DNA of 64,000 bases from Campylobacter subantarcticus LMG 24377 (GCF_000816305.1 NZ_CP007773.1:62001-126000); one strand, 5' to 3'; counted from the first letter of the stretch, positions 1 to 9,635 are shown. Program-made: numbers and translations. Notes: generated from the sequence alone by a model not told the origin.

Positions 1-188
1 AAACTTGGTCAAGACGCAGCACTATTATACCTGATATGATAGGTTTAACTTTTAATGTTCACAATGGAAAAAGCTTTATCCCGGTGTATGTTACTGAAAA
101 TCATATCGGTTATAAACTAGGTGAATTTGCACCTACTAGAACATTTAAGGGTCACAAAGGCTCTGTTCAAAAGAAAATAGGTAAGTAA
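1..188 (+). CDS. rpsS: 30S ribosomal protein S19, 3' part
   Basis: The window opens inside this gene. Reading frame 3 gives an open C-terminal segment of about 61 residues ([20 protein letters not shown], later [11 protein letters not shown]) ending in a lysine-rich tail, which is the conserved S19 C-terminus. S19 sits in the head of the small subunit with S13. It is followed 9 nt later by rplV, the normal S10-operon order. The N-terminus lies outside the window. Confidence 0.95.
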   Translation, partial: TWSRRSTIIPDMIGLTFNVHNGKSFIPVYVTENHIGYKLGEFAPTRTFKGHKGSVQKKIGK

Positions 189-197
189 GGGAGATTT

Positions 198-572
198 ATG
201 AGTAGAGCATTAATTAAATTCATAAGATTATCTCCAACTAAAGCGAGATTGATTGCTAGAGAAGTTCAAGGTATGAATGCAGAGCTTGCATTAGCTAGTT
301 TGAAATTTATGCCAAATAAAGGTGCTAAATTTATAGCAAATGCTATTTCAAGTGCTGTAGCAAATGGCGGATTTGAAGCAAATGAAGTTGTTGTTTCAAG
401 TTGTCGTGTTGATGCTGGTGCGGTTTTAAAAAGATTTAGACCAAGAGCTAGAGGAAGTGCTAGTCGTATTAGAAAGCCAACTTCGCACATTTTGGTAGAA
501 GTTAGTGAAGTAGAAGCAAGTGCTGAAAAAACTACAAAAGCTAAAAAAGCATCAGTGAAAAAGGAAAGCTAA
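198..572 (+). CDS. rplV: 50S ribosomal protein L22
   Basis: A 124-residue protein with the L22 start [18 protein letters not shown] and the C-terminal beta-hairpin segment [20 protein letters not shown], the loop that lines the peptide exit tunnel. A Lys/Glu/Ala-rich tail follows. The start is preceded by a GGAG ribosome-binding site. The gene lies between rpsS and rpsC, with a 1-nt gap to rpsC, so translation is probably coupled. Confidence 0.97.
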   Translation: MSRALIKFIRLSPTKARLIAREVQGMNAELALASLKFMPNKGAKFIANAISSAVANGGFEANEVVVSSCRVDAGAVLKRFRPRARGSASRIRKPTSHILVEVSEVEASAEKTTKAKKASVKKES

Positions 573-573
573 T

Positions 574-1275
574 ATGGGACAAAAAGTAAATCCGATTGGT
601 TTAAGACTAGGAATTAACAGAAATTGGGAATCAAGATGGTTTCCTACAAAAGCTAATTTAGCAGAAAATATTGGTGAAGATTATAAAATCAGAACTTTCT
701 TAAAAAGAAAACTTTATTATGCAGGAATTAGCCAAATTCTTGTAGAAAGAACAGCGAAAAAATTAAGAGTAACTGTTGTAGCTGCAAGACCAGGGATTAT
801 TATTGGTAAAAAAGGTAGCGATGTTGATATCTTAAGAAAAGAACTTCAAGATCTAATTAAAAAAGAAGTTAATATCAATATCAAAGAAGAAAGAAAAGCA
901 GGTGCTTCAGCTCAACTTGCAGCTGAAAGTGTTGCTACTCAACTTGAAAAAAGAATTGCTTTTAGAAGAGCAATGAAAAAAGTAATTCAAGGAGCGCAAA
1001 AAGCAGGTGCTAAAGGGATTAAAGTTTCAGTTTCAGGCCGTTTAGGTGGTGCTGAAATGGCAAGAACTGAATGGTACCTAGAAGGTCGTGTTCCACTTCA
1101 CACTTTAAGAGCAAAAATCGATTACGGTTTTGCAGAAGCACACACTACTTATGGAAACATAGGTATTAAAGTATGGATCTTCAAAGGTGAAGTTTTACAA
1201 AAGGGTGTTCAACCTGAAAAAACCGAAGAAAACGCTCCAGCTAAAAAAACTAGAAGAGCAAGAAGAGGTAAATAA
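574..1275 (+). CDS. rpsC: 30S ribosomal protein S3
   Basis: A 233-residue S3. The N-terminus [14 protein letters not shown] is diagnostic and the KH-domain loop GIIIGKKG is at residues 74-81. The C-terminal domain contains the conserved stretch [20 protein letters not shown]. The basic tail ([10 protein letters not shown]) is typical. S3 lines the mRNA entry channel. The gene has its usual place between rplV and rplP. Confidence 0.98.
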   Translation: MGQKVNPIGLRLGINRNWESRWFPTKANLAENIGEDYKIRTFLKRKLYYAGISQILVERTAKKLRVTVVAARPGIIIGKKGSDVDILRKELQDLIKKEVNINIKEERKAGASAQLAAESVATQLEKRIAFRRAMKKVIQGAQKAGAKGIKVSVSGRLGGAEMARTEWYLEGRVPLHTLRAKIDYGFAEAHTTYGNIGIKVWIFKGEVLQKGVQPEKTEENAPAKKTRRARRGK

Positions 1276-1277
1276 TC

Positions 1278-1703
1278 ATGTTAATGCCAAAAAGAACAAA
1301 ATATCGTAAAATGATGAAAGGGCGTAACAGAGGTTATGCCAATAGAGGGACTGAATTTACTTTTGGTGATTATGCCCTAAAAGCAACTGAAGCTGGCCGT
1401 ATCAATTCGCGTCAAATCGAAGCAGCTCGTATTGCTTTAACTCGTTTTGTAAAAAGACAAGGTAAAACTTGGATTAGAGTTTTCCCAGATAAACCTCTAA
1501 CTAAAAAACCTTTAGAAACTCGTATGGGTAAAGGTAAAGGTGCAGTTGAGGAATGGGTAATGAACATTAAACCAGGTCGTATCATTTATGAAATGGCAGG
1601 GGTTAATGAAGAAATGGCAAGACAAGCTTTAACTTTAGCGATGCATAAGTTGCCATTTAAAACTAAGTTTGTTACAAGAGAGAGCCAAAATGAAATATAC
1701 TGA
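1278..1703 (+). CDS. rplP: 50S ribosomal protein L16
   Basis: A 141-residue L16, recognised from [19 protein letters not shown] and [18 protein letters not shown], the strongly conserved 23S/5S contact region. The first ATG is kept because the family normally starts MLxPKRxK. The stop lies 14 nt inside the next gene (rpmC), an overlap that implies translational coupling. Confidence 0.97.
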   Translation: MLMPKRTKYRKMMKGRNRGYANRGTEFTFGDYALKATEAGRINSRQIEAARIALTRFVKRQGKTWIRVFPDKPLTKKPLETRMGKGKGAVEEWVMNIKPGRIIYEMAGVNEEMARQALTLAMHKLPFKTKFVTRESQNEIY

Positions 1704-1875
1704 GATTAAAGATAAAACAGCAGGTGAGCTTGCAACAATGCTAAAAGAAAAAAAGGTGCTTTTATTTACTTTAAGACAAAAGCTAAAAACAATGCAGCTA
1801 ACTAATCCTAAAGAGATTAGCGAAGTTAAAAAAGACATCGCTAGAATCAATACTGCAATTAGCGCTTTAAAATAA
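1690..1875 (+). CDS. rpmC: 50S ribosomal protein L29
   Basis: The correct product is the 61-residue protein starting [18 protein letters not shown] at the ATG overlapping the end of rplP; an in-frame start further upstream would add non-L29 residues. The length and the long helical hairpin ([17 protein letters not shown]) fit L29, which sits near the exit tunnel and contacts SRP and trigger factor. rpsQ follows 9 nt downstream. Confidence 0.95.
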   Translation: MKYTEIKDKTAGELATMLKEKKVLLFTLRQKLKTMQLTNPKEISEVKKDIARINTAISALK

Positions 1876-1884
1876 GGATAGAAA

Positions 1885-2136
1885 ATGGCATTTAAAAGAG
1901 AAATTCAAGGCATTGTTGTTAAAATTGCTGGAGATAAAACAGCAACAATTTTGGTTGAAAGAAAAGTGGTTCACCCAAAATACAGAAAAATCGTAAAACG
2001 CTTTAAAAAATATTTAATTCATGATGAAAGAAATGAACTTAAAGTGGGAAATACTGTAGTTGCTATTGAATGTAGACCACTTTCTAAGAGAAAATCATTT
2101 CGCTTAAAAACTATAGTATCAGCAGGAGTTGAGTAA
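1885..2136 (+). CDS. rpsQ: 30S ribosomal protein S17
   Basis: An 83-residue OB-fold protein with the S17 motifs [20 protein letters not shown] and [12 protein letters not shown]. It binds 16S rRNA early in small-subunit assembly. Its stop codon overlaps the rplN start (TAATG), so the two genes are tightly coupled. Confidence 0.97.
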   Translation: MAFKREIQGIVVKIAGDKTATILVERKVVHPKYRKIVKRFKKYLIHDERNELKVGNTVVAIECRPLSKRKSFRLKTIVSAGVE

Positions 2137-2504
2137 TGATTCAAAGTTTTACTAGGCTTGCAGTTGCTGATAATAGCGGTGCAAAAGAATTAATGTGTAT
2201 TAAGGTTTTAGGTGGTAGTAAAAGAAGATACGCTACTGTTGGTGATGTGATTGTTGCATCTGTAAAAAAAGCTCTACCAAATGGTAAAGTAAAAAAAGGT
2301 CAAGTGGTAAAAGCGGTTATCGTTAGAACTAAAAAAGAAATTCATAGAGATAATGGTTCTTTAATTCGTTTTGATGAAAACGCAGCGGTTATTCTTGATG
2401 CTAAAAGAGAACCTATCGGAACGCGTATTTTTGGACCAGTAGGTCGTGAAGTAAGATATGGTGGCTTTATGAAAATTGTTTCACTAGCACCGGAGGTGTT
2501 GTAA
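2136..2504 (+). CDS. rplN: 50S ribosomal protein L14
   Basis: A 122-residue L14 with the conserved start [20 protein letters not shown] and the end motif [14 protein letters not shown]14 forms part of the intersubunit bridge region. Both ends overlap neighbours by one base through TAATG junctions, making rpsQ-rplN-rplX one translational block. Confidence 0.98.
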   Translation: MIQSFTRLAVADNSGAKELMCIKVLGGSKRRYATVGDVIVASVKKALPNGKVKKGQVVKAVIVRTKKEIHRDNGSLIRFDENAAVILDAKREPIGTRIFGPVGREVRYGGFMKIVSLAPEVL

Positions 2505-2731
2505 TGAAATTAAAAATTAAAAAGAATGATATGGTTAAAGTTATCGCAGGTGATGACAAAGGCAAAACAGGTAAAGTTTTAGCAGTATTTCCTAAAACAA
2601 ATAAAGTTATTGTTGAGGGTTGTAAAATTGCTAAAAAAGCTGTTAAGCCAAGTGATAAAAATCCAAATGGCGGTTTTATCAATAAAGAAATGCCAATGGA
2701 TATTTCAAATGTAGCAAAGGCAGGAGAATAA
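2504..2731 (+). CDS. rplX: 50S ribosomal protein L24
   Basis: A 75-residue protein containing the KOW motif [20 protein letters not shown], which identifies L24, an assembly-initiating protein of the large subunit. It is shorter than the roughly 100-residue enterobacterial form, which is common in Epsilonproteobacteria. It is followed by rplE after one base. Confidence 0.96.
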   Translation: MKLKIKKNDMVKVIAGDDKGKTGKVLAVFPKTNKVIVEGCKIAKKAVKPSDKNPNGGFINKEMPMDISNVAKAGE

Positions 2732-2732
2732 G

Positions 2733-3278
2733 ATGATGAGATTGAAAGAAAAATACGATCAAAGCATCAAAGCTGCTTTAGTAAAAGAATTTGATATCAA
2801 AAACCCTATGCTTATTCCTTTTATTGAAAAAGTTGTAATCAGCGTAGGTGCTGGGGAATTAGCAAAAGATCAAAAAGTATTACAAAATGTTGCAGATACT
2901 ATTTCATTGGTCGCTGGACAAAAAGCAGTTATCACAAAAGCTAAAAAATCAGTTGCTGGTTTTAAAGTAAGAGAAGGCTTTCCAGTAGGTGTAATGGTAA
3001 CATTAAGAAAAGACAATATGTATGCTTTCTTAGACAAGCTTATTACTATTGCTCTTCCTCGTGTTAAAGACTTTAGAGGTCTTCCAAGAGATGGTTTTGA
3101 TGGAAGAGGAAACTATAACTTTGGTTTAGATGAGCAGTTAATGTTCCCAGAAGTTGAATATGATAAAATCTTAAGAACTCATGGTATGAACATTTCTATC
3201 GTTACAACAGCAAAATCAGATAAAGAGGCACAAAAATTATTAGAATTATTTGGCGTGCCATTTGCAAAAGGAAAGTAA
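2733..3278 (+). CDS. rplE: 50S ribosomal protein L5
   Basis: A 181-residue L5 with [18 protein letters not shown], the [17 protein letters not shown] segment and the C-terminal [16 protein letters not shown]5 binds 5S rRNA in the central protuberance. Two consecutive ATGs (2733 and 2736) follow the GGAG site, and either could be the start. rpsN begins immediately downstream. Confidence 0.97.
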   Translation: MMRLKEKYDQSIKAALVKEFDIKNPMLIPFIEKVVISVGAGELAKDQKVLQNVADTISLVAGQKAVITKAKKSVAGFKVREGFPVGVMVTLRKDNMYAFLDKLITIALPRVKDFRGLPRDGFDGRGNYNFGLDEQLMFPEVEYDKILRTHGMNISIVTTAKSDKEAQKLLELFGVPFAKGK

Positions 3279-3279
3279 T

Positions 3280-3465
3280 ATGGCTAAAAAATCAATGATT
3301 GCAAAAGCTGCCCGCAAACCTAAATTTAGCGTTAGAGGGTATACTAGATGCCAAATTTGTGGAAGACCACATTCAGTTTATAGAGATTTTGGAATTTGTA
3401 GAGTTTGCTTAAGAAAAATGGCAAATGAAGGTTTAATTCCTGGTCTTAAAAAAGCAAGTTGGTAA
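3280..3465 (+). CDS. rpsN: 30S ribosomal protein S14, zinc-binding (C+) type
   Basis: The 61-residue product starting [16 protein letters not shown] is a short zinc-binding S14. Its four cysteines are arranged C24-x2-C27 and C40-x2-C43 (CQICGRP and CRVC). An in-frame upstream start inside rplE is not credible because residues before MAKKS do not resemble S14. Its place between rplE and rpsH is standard. Confidence 0.97.
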   Translation: MAKKSMIAKAARKPKFSVRGYTRCQICGRPHSVYRDFGICRVCLRKMANEGLIPGLKKASW

Positions 3466-3477
3466 GAGGAAAGAACC

Positions 3478-3873
3478 ATGATAAATGATTTAATTTCAGA
3501 TTCACTAACAAGAATTAGAAATGCAGGGATGAGAAGACTAGAAACTACTCAACTTTTGCATTCTAAAGTTATCGAAGCTTTACTTGGAATTTTCCAAGCT
3601 AAAGGCTATATTGAAAGCTTTAATGTTGTTGAAGAAGATAAAAAGAAATTCATCAATGTAGTTTTAAAATACGATGAAAAAGGTAAAAGCGTAATTAACG
3701 AAGTTAAACGTATTTCTAAGCCAGGTCGTCGTGTTTATAAAGGTAAAGATGAGATCAAAAGATTTAAAAACGGTTATGGTGCTATCATAGTAAGCACTTC
3801 AAAAGGTGTTTTGGCTAACGATGAAGCTTATAAAGCAGGCGTTGGCGGCGAAGTTTTATGTACCATTTGGTAA
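3478..3873 (+). CDS. rpsH: 30S ribosomal protein S8
   Basis: A 131-residue S8 with the start [19 protein letters not shown], the ISKPGRRVY segment and the RNA-binding C-terminus [21 protein letters not shown] ended by CTIW. In other bacteria S8 represses its own operon by binding an mRNA mimic of its 16S site. A hairpin lies just after the stop codon (see 3880-3919). Confidence 0.97.
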   Translation: MINDLISDSLTRIRNAGMRRLETTQLLHSKVIEALLGIFQAKGYIESFNVVEEDKKKFINVVLKYDEKGKSVINEVKRISKPGRRVYKGKDEIKRFKNGYGAIIVSTSKGVLANDEAYKAGVGGEVLCTIW

Positions 3874-3879
3874 GAGTTT

Positions 3880-3919
3880 CTACTTTTTATGGTATTCGGT
3901 ATCCATTCTTATAAAGTAG
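3880..3919 (+). promoter_or_regulatory. Hairpin in the rpsH-rplF intergenic leader
   Basis: The only sizeable gap inside the spc operon (78 nt) folds into an irregular hairpin. The lower stem is CTACTTT (3880-3886) with AAAGTAG (3913-3919). After an asymmetric internal loop, an upper stem pairs 3889-3895 with 3901-3906 around a 5-nt loop, with one bulged base. There is no U-run directly after it, so it does not look like a terminator. A protein-binding or processing site is an inference. Confidence 0.5.
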
Positions 3920-3951
3920 TCATATCGTAGACAAATAAAAAGGAAAAATAA

Positions 3952-4488
3952 ATGTCTCGTATAGGTAAACAACCAGTTACTATTCCAAGTGGAGTAGAAG
4001 TAAAATTAGAAGGTAACTTGCTAAAATTCAAAAAAGGAAATTTAGCAAAAGAGCTTGATACAAAAGCAAATGTTAATGTTGAGATTAAAGAAGGACAAAT
4101 TCTTTTCTCTCCTAAAGGTGAAGATAGACAAAGTAGAGCTTATTGGGGAACTTATAGAGCTTTAGCGCAAAACATCATCATCGGTTTAACTGATGGTTTT
4201 AGCAAAACTTTAGAAATCAACGGTGTTGGTTATAAAGCTGCGTTAAAAGGTAAAGTTCTTGAACTTGCTTTAGGTTTTTCTCATCCTATCAACTATGCTA
4301 TTCCAGAAGGCATAGAAATTACCGTTGATAAAAACAATGTGATTATCAAAGGTAGCGATAAACAAGTGGTAGGTCAAGTTGCTGCTCAAATTCGTGAATT
4401 TAGACCACCTGAGCCTTACAAAGGAAAAGGTGTTAAATATTCAGATGAGCGTATTATCCGCAAAGCTGGTAAGACATCTAAGAAGTAA
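3952..4488 (+). CDS. rplF: 50S ribosomal protein L6
   Basis: A 178-residue L6 beginning [17 protein letters not shown] and containing [21 protein letters not shown] and the C-terminal signature [18 protein letters not shown]6 stabilises the large subunit near the sarcin-ricin loop. It has its own GGA-rich ribosome-binding site after the 78-nt structured gap. Confidence 0.98.
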   Translation: MSRIGKQPVTIPSGVEVKLEGNLLKFKKGNLAKELDTKANVNVEIKEGQILFSPKGEDRQSRAYWGTYRALAQNIIIGLTDGFSKTLEINGVGYKAALKGKVLELALGFSHPINYAIPEGIEITVDKNNVIIKGSDKQVVGQVAAQIREFRPPEPYKGKGVKYSDERIIRKAGKTSKK

Positions 4489-4497
4489 GGATAGAAT

Positions 4498-4854
4498 ATG
4501 AGAGCAAATGTATTAAAAAGAAAAATATCTTTAAGAGTTAAAAGAAAAAAAAGAATTAGAGCAAAAATTTCAGGAACACAAGCTCTTCCAAGAGTTTCTG
4601 TTTTTAAATCAAACAGAACTTTATATATCCAAGCTATCGATGATGTTAAAGCAGTAACTTTAGCAGCAGTTGATGGAAGAAAACTTGGTGTTAAAGCAAA
4701 CGAAGAAGGCGCTAAAAAAATAGCAGCTGAATTTGCAAAAGTTTTAAAAGCTAAAAACATAGAAGAAGCAGTGTTTGATAGAAATGGTTATTTATACCAT
4801 GGTGTGATTGCAGCATTAGCTGAAGCACTAAGAGAAAACGGAATCAAACTATAA
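4498..4854 (+). CDS. rplR: 50S ribosomal protein L18
   Basis: A 118-residue L18 with a basic N-terminus ([20 protein letters not shown]), the motif [19 protein letters not shown] and the C-terminal [20 protein letters not shown]. It binds 5S rRNA together with L5. It is separated by 9 nt from rplF and 16 nt from rpsE, in canonical order. Confidence 0.97.
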   Translation: MRANVLKRKISLRVKRKKRIRAKISGTQALPRVSVFKSNRTLYIQAIDDVKAVTLAAVDGRKLGVKANEEGAKKIAAEFAKVLKAKNIEEAVFDRNGYLYHGVIAALAEALRENGIKL

Positions 4855-4870
4855 CCCAAAAGGAAGATCG

Positions 4871-5314
4871 ATGGAAAAATATAATAGAGAAGAATTTGAA
4901 GAAGTAATCGTCGATATCGGCAGGGTTACTAAGGTTGTTAAAGGTGGTAGAAGATTTAGATTTACTGCTTTAGTTATCGTTGGAAATAGAAAAGGTTTAG
5001 TTGGTGTAGGCTATGGAAAAGCTAAAGAAGTTCCAGATGCTATAAGAAAAGCAGTTGATGATGCTTTTAAAAATATTGTTGAAGTAAAAACAAAAGGCTC
5101 AACTATCCCTCATGATGTAGAAGTAAAATACAACGCAAGTAGAATTTTACTTAAACCAGCAAGCGAAGGTACAGGAGTTATTGCAGGTGGTTCAACACGC
5201 CCTATCGTGGAACTTGCAGGTATTAAAGACATTCTAACAAAGTCTTTAGGTTCAAACAATTCAGCAAATGTTGTGCGTGCTACTATCAAAGCACTTACAA
5301 TGCTTAAAGGATAA
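4871..5314 (+). CDS. rpsE: 30S ribosomal protein S5
   Basis: A 147-residue S5. The double-stranded-RNA-binding domain is seen in [20 protein letters not shown] and [15 protein letters not shown]. The C-terminal domain carries [20 protein letters not shown]. It lacks the long N-terminal extension of the E. coli protein. It is followed directly by rplO: there is no rpmD (L30) in between, as is usual in Epsilonproteobacteria. Confidence 0.97.
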   Translation: MEKYNREEFEEVIVDIGRVTKVVKGGRRFRFTALVIVGNRKGLVGVGYGKAKEVPDAIRKAVDDAFKNIVEVKTKGSTIPHDVEVKYNASRILLKPASEGTGVIAGGSTRPIVELAGIKDILTKSLGSNNSANVVRATIKALTMLKG

Positions 5315-5317
5315 TCA

Positions 5318-5710
5318 ATGAATTTAACAAAAGCACCAGGTTCAACACATAAAACCAAAAGAATAGGCCGTGGTCAAGGTAGTGGTATGGGTAAAACTTC
5401 TACTAAAGGTGGAAAAGGCCAAACTGCTAGAAAAGGTTATAATGAAAAAAGAGGTTTTGAAGGGGGTCAACAACCACTTCAAAGACGTTTACCAAAAGTA
5501 GGTTTTACTTCTAAATTCGAAAAACCTTATGTGATTAATGTTGAAAAAATCACAGCGATCAAAGAGCTTAGCGAAATTACATTTGAAACAATCAATAGCA
5601 TTCATAAGCTTTCAAAAAATGTAAACAAAGTTAAGCTTATTGGAGCAAGTGCTAAAGATCTTGCTAATAAAATCAAAGATGAGAAGATCACTTTTAGCGG
5701 ACAAAAATAA
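5318..5710 (+). CDS. rplO: 50S ribosomal protein L15
   Basis: A 130-residue L15 with the Gly/Lys-rich N-terminus [20 protein letters not shown] and the following [18 protein letters not shown]. The stop overlaps the secY start by one base (TAATG), coupling synthesis of the translocon to the ribosomal operon. Confidence 0.97.
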   Translation: MNLTKAPGSTHKTKRIGRGQGSGMGKTSTKGGKGQTARKGYNEKRGFEGGQQPLQRRLPKVGFTSKFEKPYVINVEKITAIKELSEITFETINSIHKLSKNVNKVKLIGASAKDLANKIKDEKITFSGQK

Positions 5711-6972
5711 TGAATAAAACATTGACAAATAAAATTCTCATAACATTAGCTTTTTTATTCGCTTATAGAATACTAGCTTATGTTCCAGTTCCGGGGGTTA
5801 ATGTCAGTGTTATCAAGGAATTTTTTGATTCTAATGCATCTAATGCATTAGGCTTGTTTAATATGTTTAGTGGGGGTGCTGCTGAAAGACTTAGTATCAT
5901 CTCTCTAGGCATTATGCCTTATATTACTGCTTCGATTATTATGGAGCTTTTAGCGGCAACTTTTCCTAATATAGGAAAAATGAAAAAAGAACGCGATGGT
6001 ATGCAAAAATACATGCAAATCATTCGTTATGCTACTATAGCTATCACTTTAGTGCAAAGTATAGGTGTTTCTATCGGCTTGCAAAGTCTTCACGGAAAAG
6101 CAGGTCAATCAGCCATTATGATTGATATGAACACTTTCATTGCGCTTTCTGCTATTTCTATGCTTGCAGGTACTATGCTCTTAATGTGGATAGGTGAGCA
6201 AATCACTCAACGTGGTATAGGAAATGGTATTTCTTTAATTATCTTTGGTGGTATTGTTTCTACAATTCCAGGTGCAATTAGTGGAACAGTAAATTTGGTA
6301 AATACAGGCGAGATGAATTTCTTGACTATCATTGCCATTTTAGTTGTAATTTTACTTACTATTTGGGCTATTATAGTAGTAGAACTTGGAGAGAGAAGAA
6401 TTCCTATTTCTTACTCAAGAAAAGTAATCATGCAAAATCAAAACAAGCGTATTATGAATTATATACCTATTAAGATCAACTTAAGTGGTGTTATTCCTCC
6501 TATTTTTGCGAGCGCGATTTTGATGTTTCCAAGTACTATTTTACAAACAAGTACAAACGAATATGTGTTAAAAATTTATGACTTTTTAAATCCAAATGGA
6601 TTTTTCTTTCACTTTTTAACGTTTTTGCTTGTTATTTTCTTTGCTTATTTTTATGCATCTATTGTATTTAACGCAAAAGATATAGCTGAAAATCTTAAAA
6701 GACAAGGTGGTTTTATACCAGGTATTAGACCAGGTGAAGGAACCGCGAATTATCTTAATGAGGTAGCATCAAGATTAACGCTTTCTGGTTCTATTTACTT
6801 AGGACTTGTAGCTACATTGCCGTGGCTGATTGTAAAGCTATTTGGTGTGCCTTTTTATTTTGGTGGAACTTCTGTTTTGATTGTAGTGCAAGTTGCACTA
6901 GATACAATGAGAAAAATTGAAGCTCAAATTTATATGAATAAATACCAAACTTTAAGTGCAGTAGGCTTATAA
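5710..6972 (+). CDS. secY: Protein translocase subunit SecY
   Basis: A 420-residue inner-membrane protein with about ten membrane segments, the channel subunit of SecYEG. Recognisable parts are YVPVPGVN after the first membrane segment, the ITASIIMELL helix, GERRIPISYSRK in the cytosolic loop that contacts SecA and the ribosome, and GGFIPGIRPGEGTANYL near the C-terminus. It is the last gene of the spc operon here. infA and rpmJ, often directly downstream in other bacteria, are about 12 kb away. Confidence 0.98.
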   Translation: MNKTLTNKILITLAFLFAYRILAYVPVPGVNVSVIKEFFDSNASNALGLFNMFSGGAAERLSIISLGIMPYITASIIMELLAATFPNIGKMKKERDGMQKYMQIIRYATIAITLVQSIGVSIGLQSLHGKAGQSAIMIDMNTFIALSAISMLAGTMLLMWIGEQITQRGIGNGISLIIFGGIVSTIPGAISGTVNLVNTGEMNFLTIIAILVVILLTIWAIIVVELGERRIPISYSRKVIMQNQNKRIMNYIPIKINLSGVIPPIFASAILMFPSTILQTSTNEYVLKIYDFLNPNGFFFHFLTFLLVIFFAYFYASIVFNAKDIAENLKRQGGFIPGIRPGEGTANYLNEVASRLTLSGSIYLGLVATLPWLIVKLFGVPFYFGGTSVLIVVQVALDTMRKIEAQIYMNKYQTLSAVGL

Positions 6973-7001
6973 GAAAGTAGATTTTTCTACTTTCTTCTCT
7001 T
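6971..7001 (+). terminator. Hairpin terminator after secY
   Basis: A perfect 10-bp stem (AAGAAAGTAG with CTACTTTCTT, arms 6971-6980 and 6987-6996) with a 6-nt loop starts at the secY stop codon and is followed by CTCTTTTT. It is a good rho-independent terminator, although murI begins only 16 nt further on, so some read-through is likely. Confidence 0.7.
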
Positions 7002-7016
7002 TTTAAGGGTTTTAAA

Positions 7017-7757
7017 ATGATACTAGGCGTTTTTGATAGCGGTGTAGGTGGTCTTAGCGTTTTAAAATCTTTACTTCATGCAAAACTTTTTAAAGAATAC
7101 ATCTACTATGGCGATACAGCAAGAGTGCCTTATGGGGTAAAAGATAAAGATACCATCATCAAATTTTCTTTAGAAGCTTTAGAGTTTTTCAAAGAAAAAA
7201 AAGTTGATATGCTCATTATCGCTTGTAACACAGTCAGTGCGTATGCTTTAGAAATTTTAAGAGCTAATGCTCCTTTTCCAGTTCTTGGTGTGATAGATGC
7301 AGGGGTTTTAGCAGTAAAAAATTCTTTAAAAGATAAAAACTCTAATATATTAGTCATTGCAACACAAGCTACGGTAAATTCTCATGCATATAAACAAGCT
7401 TTATTGCAAGAAGGTTTTTTGAAGGTAGAAGAAAAAGCAACTGGACTTTTTGTGCCAATGGTTGAAGAAGGAATTTTTCAAGGAGAGTTTTTAGAAGCTG
7501 CTTTTGAATATTATTTTAATAAGCTTAAATTTCATCCTAATGCCCTAATCTTAGCATGCACTCATTTTCCTTTAATTGCTCATTCTTTGGCAGAATATTT
7601 TGGTAAAAATACAAAACTTATTCATTCAGGTGAAGCTATAGCTTTGCAATTACAGAAAGAATTTAATTTAACATCAATCCAAGAAGAAGCTAATATTGAT
7701 TTTTATGCTTCGAGCGATGTGGAAAAACTAAAAAAAATTGCAAATTTATGGCTTTAA
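7017..7757 (+). CDS. murI: Glutamate racemase
   Basis: A 246-residue racemase making D-glutamate for peptidoglycan. The family landmarks are the N-terminal GVFDSGVGGLSVL, DTARVPYGVK, the first catalytic cysteine in ACNTVSA and the second in LACTHFPL. The length is typical. It directly follows the secY terminator, so it may be transcribed by read-through or from an unseen promoter. Confidence 0.96.
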   Translation: MILGVFDSGVGGLSVLKSLLHAKLFKEYIYYGDTARVPYGVKDKDTIIKFSLEALEFFKEKKVDMLIIACNTVSAYALEILRANAPFPVLGVIDAGVLAVKNSLKDKNSNILVIATQATVNSHAYKQALLQEGFLKVEEKATGLFVPMVEEGIFQGEFLEAAFEYYFNKLKFHPNALILACTHFPLIAHSLAEYFGKNTKLIHSGEAIALQLQKEFNLTSIQEEANIDFYASSDVEKLKKIANLWL

Positions 7758-7822
7758 TTAATGAATATTTACTAAAGTATTTTTTATATTAATAATTTAT
7801 TTTTATTTAAACATAGTTGCAT

Positions 7823-7828
7823 TATAAT
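7823..7828 (+). promoter_or_regulatory. Putative -10 box upstream of ansA
   Basis: A TATAAT hexamer preceded by TTGCAT lies about 30 nt upstream of the ansA start in an AT-rich 99-nt gap after murI, with T-rich stretches instead of a -35 box, as usual for Campylobacter sigma70 promoters. The transcription start would be near 7836. Confidence 0.55.
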
Positions 7829-7856
7829 TTTTATCATTTCTAGTGAAAGGACTAAC

Positions 7857-8903
7857 ATGAAAAAAATGTTAATGTGTGCAGCCATGGCACTAAGTTTAGG
7901 AGCAGGAATTTTGGAAGCAAAACCAAAAGTTGCAATTTTAGCTACAGGTGGAACTATTGCAGGTTCGATTGATAGTTCAGTAGCAACTACAGGTTATACA
8001 GCTGGGGTTTTGGGGGTTGATACTTTGATTAAAGCAGTGCCTCAAATTCAAGATTTAGCAGTAATCAGTGGAGAACAAATTGCTAATATTGATAGTAAAG
8101 ATATGACAAATGAAATTTGGCTAAAACTTGCTAAAGAAGTTAATAGAATTTTAAAATCTGATGTAGATGGAGTTGTGATTACTCATGGTACTGATACCAT
8201 GGAAGAAACTGCATATTTCCTAAATTTAACTGTAAAAAGTGATAAACCTGTTGTTTTAGTTGGTGCAATGCGCCCATCAACTGCAATTAGTGCAGATGGT
8301 CCTAAAAATCTTTACAACGCTGTAGCATTAGCAGCAAATCCACAAGCAAAAAATAAAGGTGTAATGGTGGCTATGAATGATAGAATTCAAAGTGCTAGAG
8401 GCGTTATGAAAACTCATAGTTTAAATGTAAATGCATTTGGCTCACCGGATATGGGTGATATGGGTTATATAGTAGATGGAAAAGTATTTTTCTATAATAC
8501 TAATACAAAATTACACACCAAAAAATCTCCATTTGATATTAGCAAGCTAAAAGAATTACCAAAAGTAGATATTCTTTATAGTTATGCAAATGATGGCAGC
8601 GGTGTTGCAGCAAAAGCTTTGTTTGAAAATGGAACTAAAGGTATAGTTGTAGCTGGAACAGGTGCTGGTAGTATTCATGATTATCAAAAAGATGTGTTAA
8701 AAGAATTGCTTAAAAAAGGACTTAATGTAGCGGTAAGCTCACGTGTAGTAGCTGGTAGAGTTGCAGTAAGTGATATTGATGCAAAACTTGGCTTTATTGA
8801 TACAGGCGATATGAGCCCTCAAAAAGCTAGAGTATTATTAATGCTTGCTCTAACTAAAACAAGCGATCCTAAGAAAATTCAAGAATATTTCTTAAAATAC
8901 TAA
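7857..8903 (+). CDS. ansA: Periplasmic L-asparaginase (type II)
   Basis: A 348-residue enzyme hydrolysing L-asparagine to aspartate and ammonia. A signal peptide (about 21 residues, ending LEA) precedes KPKVAILATGGTIAG, the first active-site threonine motif; the second motif is VVITHGTDTMEETAYF with the Thr-Asp pair. The export signal fits type II. It can feed the aspartate-based metabolism served by the aspA and dcuA genes at the other end of the window. It is monocistronic between a promoter and a strong hairpin terminator. Confidence 0.95.
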   Translation: MKKMLMCAAMALSLGAGILEAKPKVAILATGGTIAGSIDSSVATTGYTAGVLGVDTLIKAVPQIQDLAVISGEQIANIDSKDMTNEIWLKLAKEVNRILKSDVDGVVITHGTDTMEETAYFLNLTVKSDKPVVLVGAMRPSTAISADGPKNLYNAVALAANPQAKNKGVMVAMNDRIQSARGVMKTHSLNVNAFGSPDMGDMGYIVDGKVFFYNTNTKLHTKKSPFDISKLKELPKVDILYSYANDGSGVAAKALFENGTKGIVVAGTGAGSIHDYQKDVLKELLKKGLNVAVSSRVVAGRVAVSDIDAKLGFIDTGDMSPQKARVLLMLALTKTSDPKKIQEYFLKY

Positions 8904-8912
8904 AATCTTTAA

Positions 8913-8949
8913 CACCCAAATACTTAAAATGATATTTGGGTGAATTTTT
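8913..8949 (+). terminator. Rho-independent terminator after ansA
   Basis: A perfect 10-bp stem CACCCAAATA / TATTTGGGTG (8913-8922 and 8933-8942) with a 10-nt loop is followed by GAATTTTTC. It sits 10 nt after the ansA stop. Confidence 0.8.
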
Positions 8950-8987
8950 CAATCAAAATTTTACCTAATTAATCACAAGGATATTAA

Positions 8988-9635
8988 ATGAAACAATATG
9001 AAAGTTATAAATGCCAAAAATGTGGCAATGAAGTAGAAGTACAAAATGTAGGTGGTGGAAAGCTTAGCTGTTGTGGTCAAGAAATGGAGTGCATTACTCA
9101 GGATTTGACCGCGGTTAATTTAATGAAAGCTTTTGCGGGTGAATCTATGGCTAGAAATAAGTATGATTTGTTTGCTGATATTGCTCAAGAAGAAGGTTGG
9201 CATGCTATTGCTAGACACTTTAAAGAAGCAGCGGAAAATGAAAAATGGCACGCAAGAGCTGAATTTAAAGCATACCATGAATTAGTAGATGGTAAAGCTT
9301 TAGAGGAAACTGCAAAAAATTTAATCTGTGCAGCAGATGGAGAAAATTACGAACATACCACAATGTATCCTAATTTTGCAAAAATCGCAGAAGATGAGGG
9401 TAAAAGAAATATCGCAAGATTATTCACTGCTATAGGCAAGGTAGAGATAGAACACGAAAGAGAGTATTTAGCGCTTAAAAAAATGCTTGAAGAGGAAGAC
9501 TTCTTTAATTCAGATGTAGAAGAATTATGGGTATGTGAAGTTTGTGGGCATATTCATCGTGGTAAAAAAGCACCAAATGCCTGTCCTTTGTGTAGAGCTC
9601 CAAAAGAGTATTTTAAACGTGAATTTTTAGGATAA
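8988..9635 (+). CDS. rrc: Desulforubrerythrin (Rrc), peroxide-reducing non-haem iron protein
   Basis: A 215-residue three-domain iron protein. Residues 1-38 form a desulforedoxin-like module with C9, C12, C28 and C29. Residues about 40-170 are a rubrerythrin four-helix di-iron domain with repeated Glu and E-x2-H ligands (for example EIEHEREY). Residues 180-215 are a rubredoxin with C183, C186, C199 and C202. This architecture matches C. jejuni Rrc, a cytoplasmic peroxide scavenger. It is preceded by AAGGA and flanked by hairpin terminators, so it is monocistronic. Confidence 0.95.
   Translation: MKQYESYKCQKCGNEVEVQNVGGGKLSCCGQEMECITQDLTAVNLMKAFAGESMARNKYDLFADIAQEEGWHAIARHFKEAAENEKWHARAEFKAYHELVDGKALEETAKNLICAADGENYEHTTMYPNFAKIAEDEGKRNIARLFTAIGKVEIEHEREYLALKKMLEEEDFFNSDVEELWVCEVCGHIHRGKKAPNACPLCRAPKEYFKREFLG

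Noticed and set aside
1669-1689. Upstream start for rpmC
   Set aside because: It lies deep in rplP and gives non-L29 residues; ATG 1690 gives the standard 61-residue L29.
3250-3279. Upstream start for rpsN inside rplE
   Set aside because: Adds residues unlike S14; MAKKS at 3280 directly follows the rplE stop.
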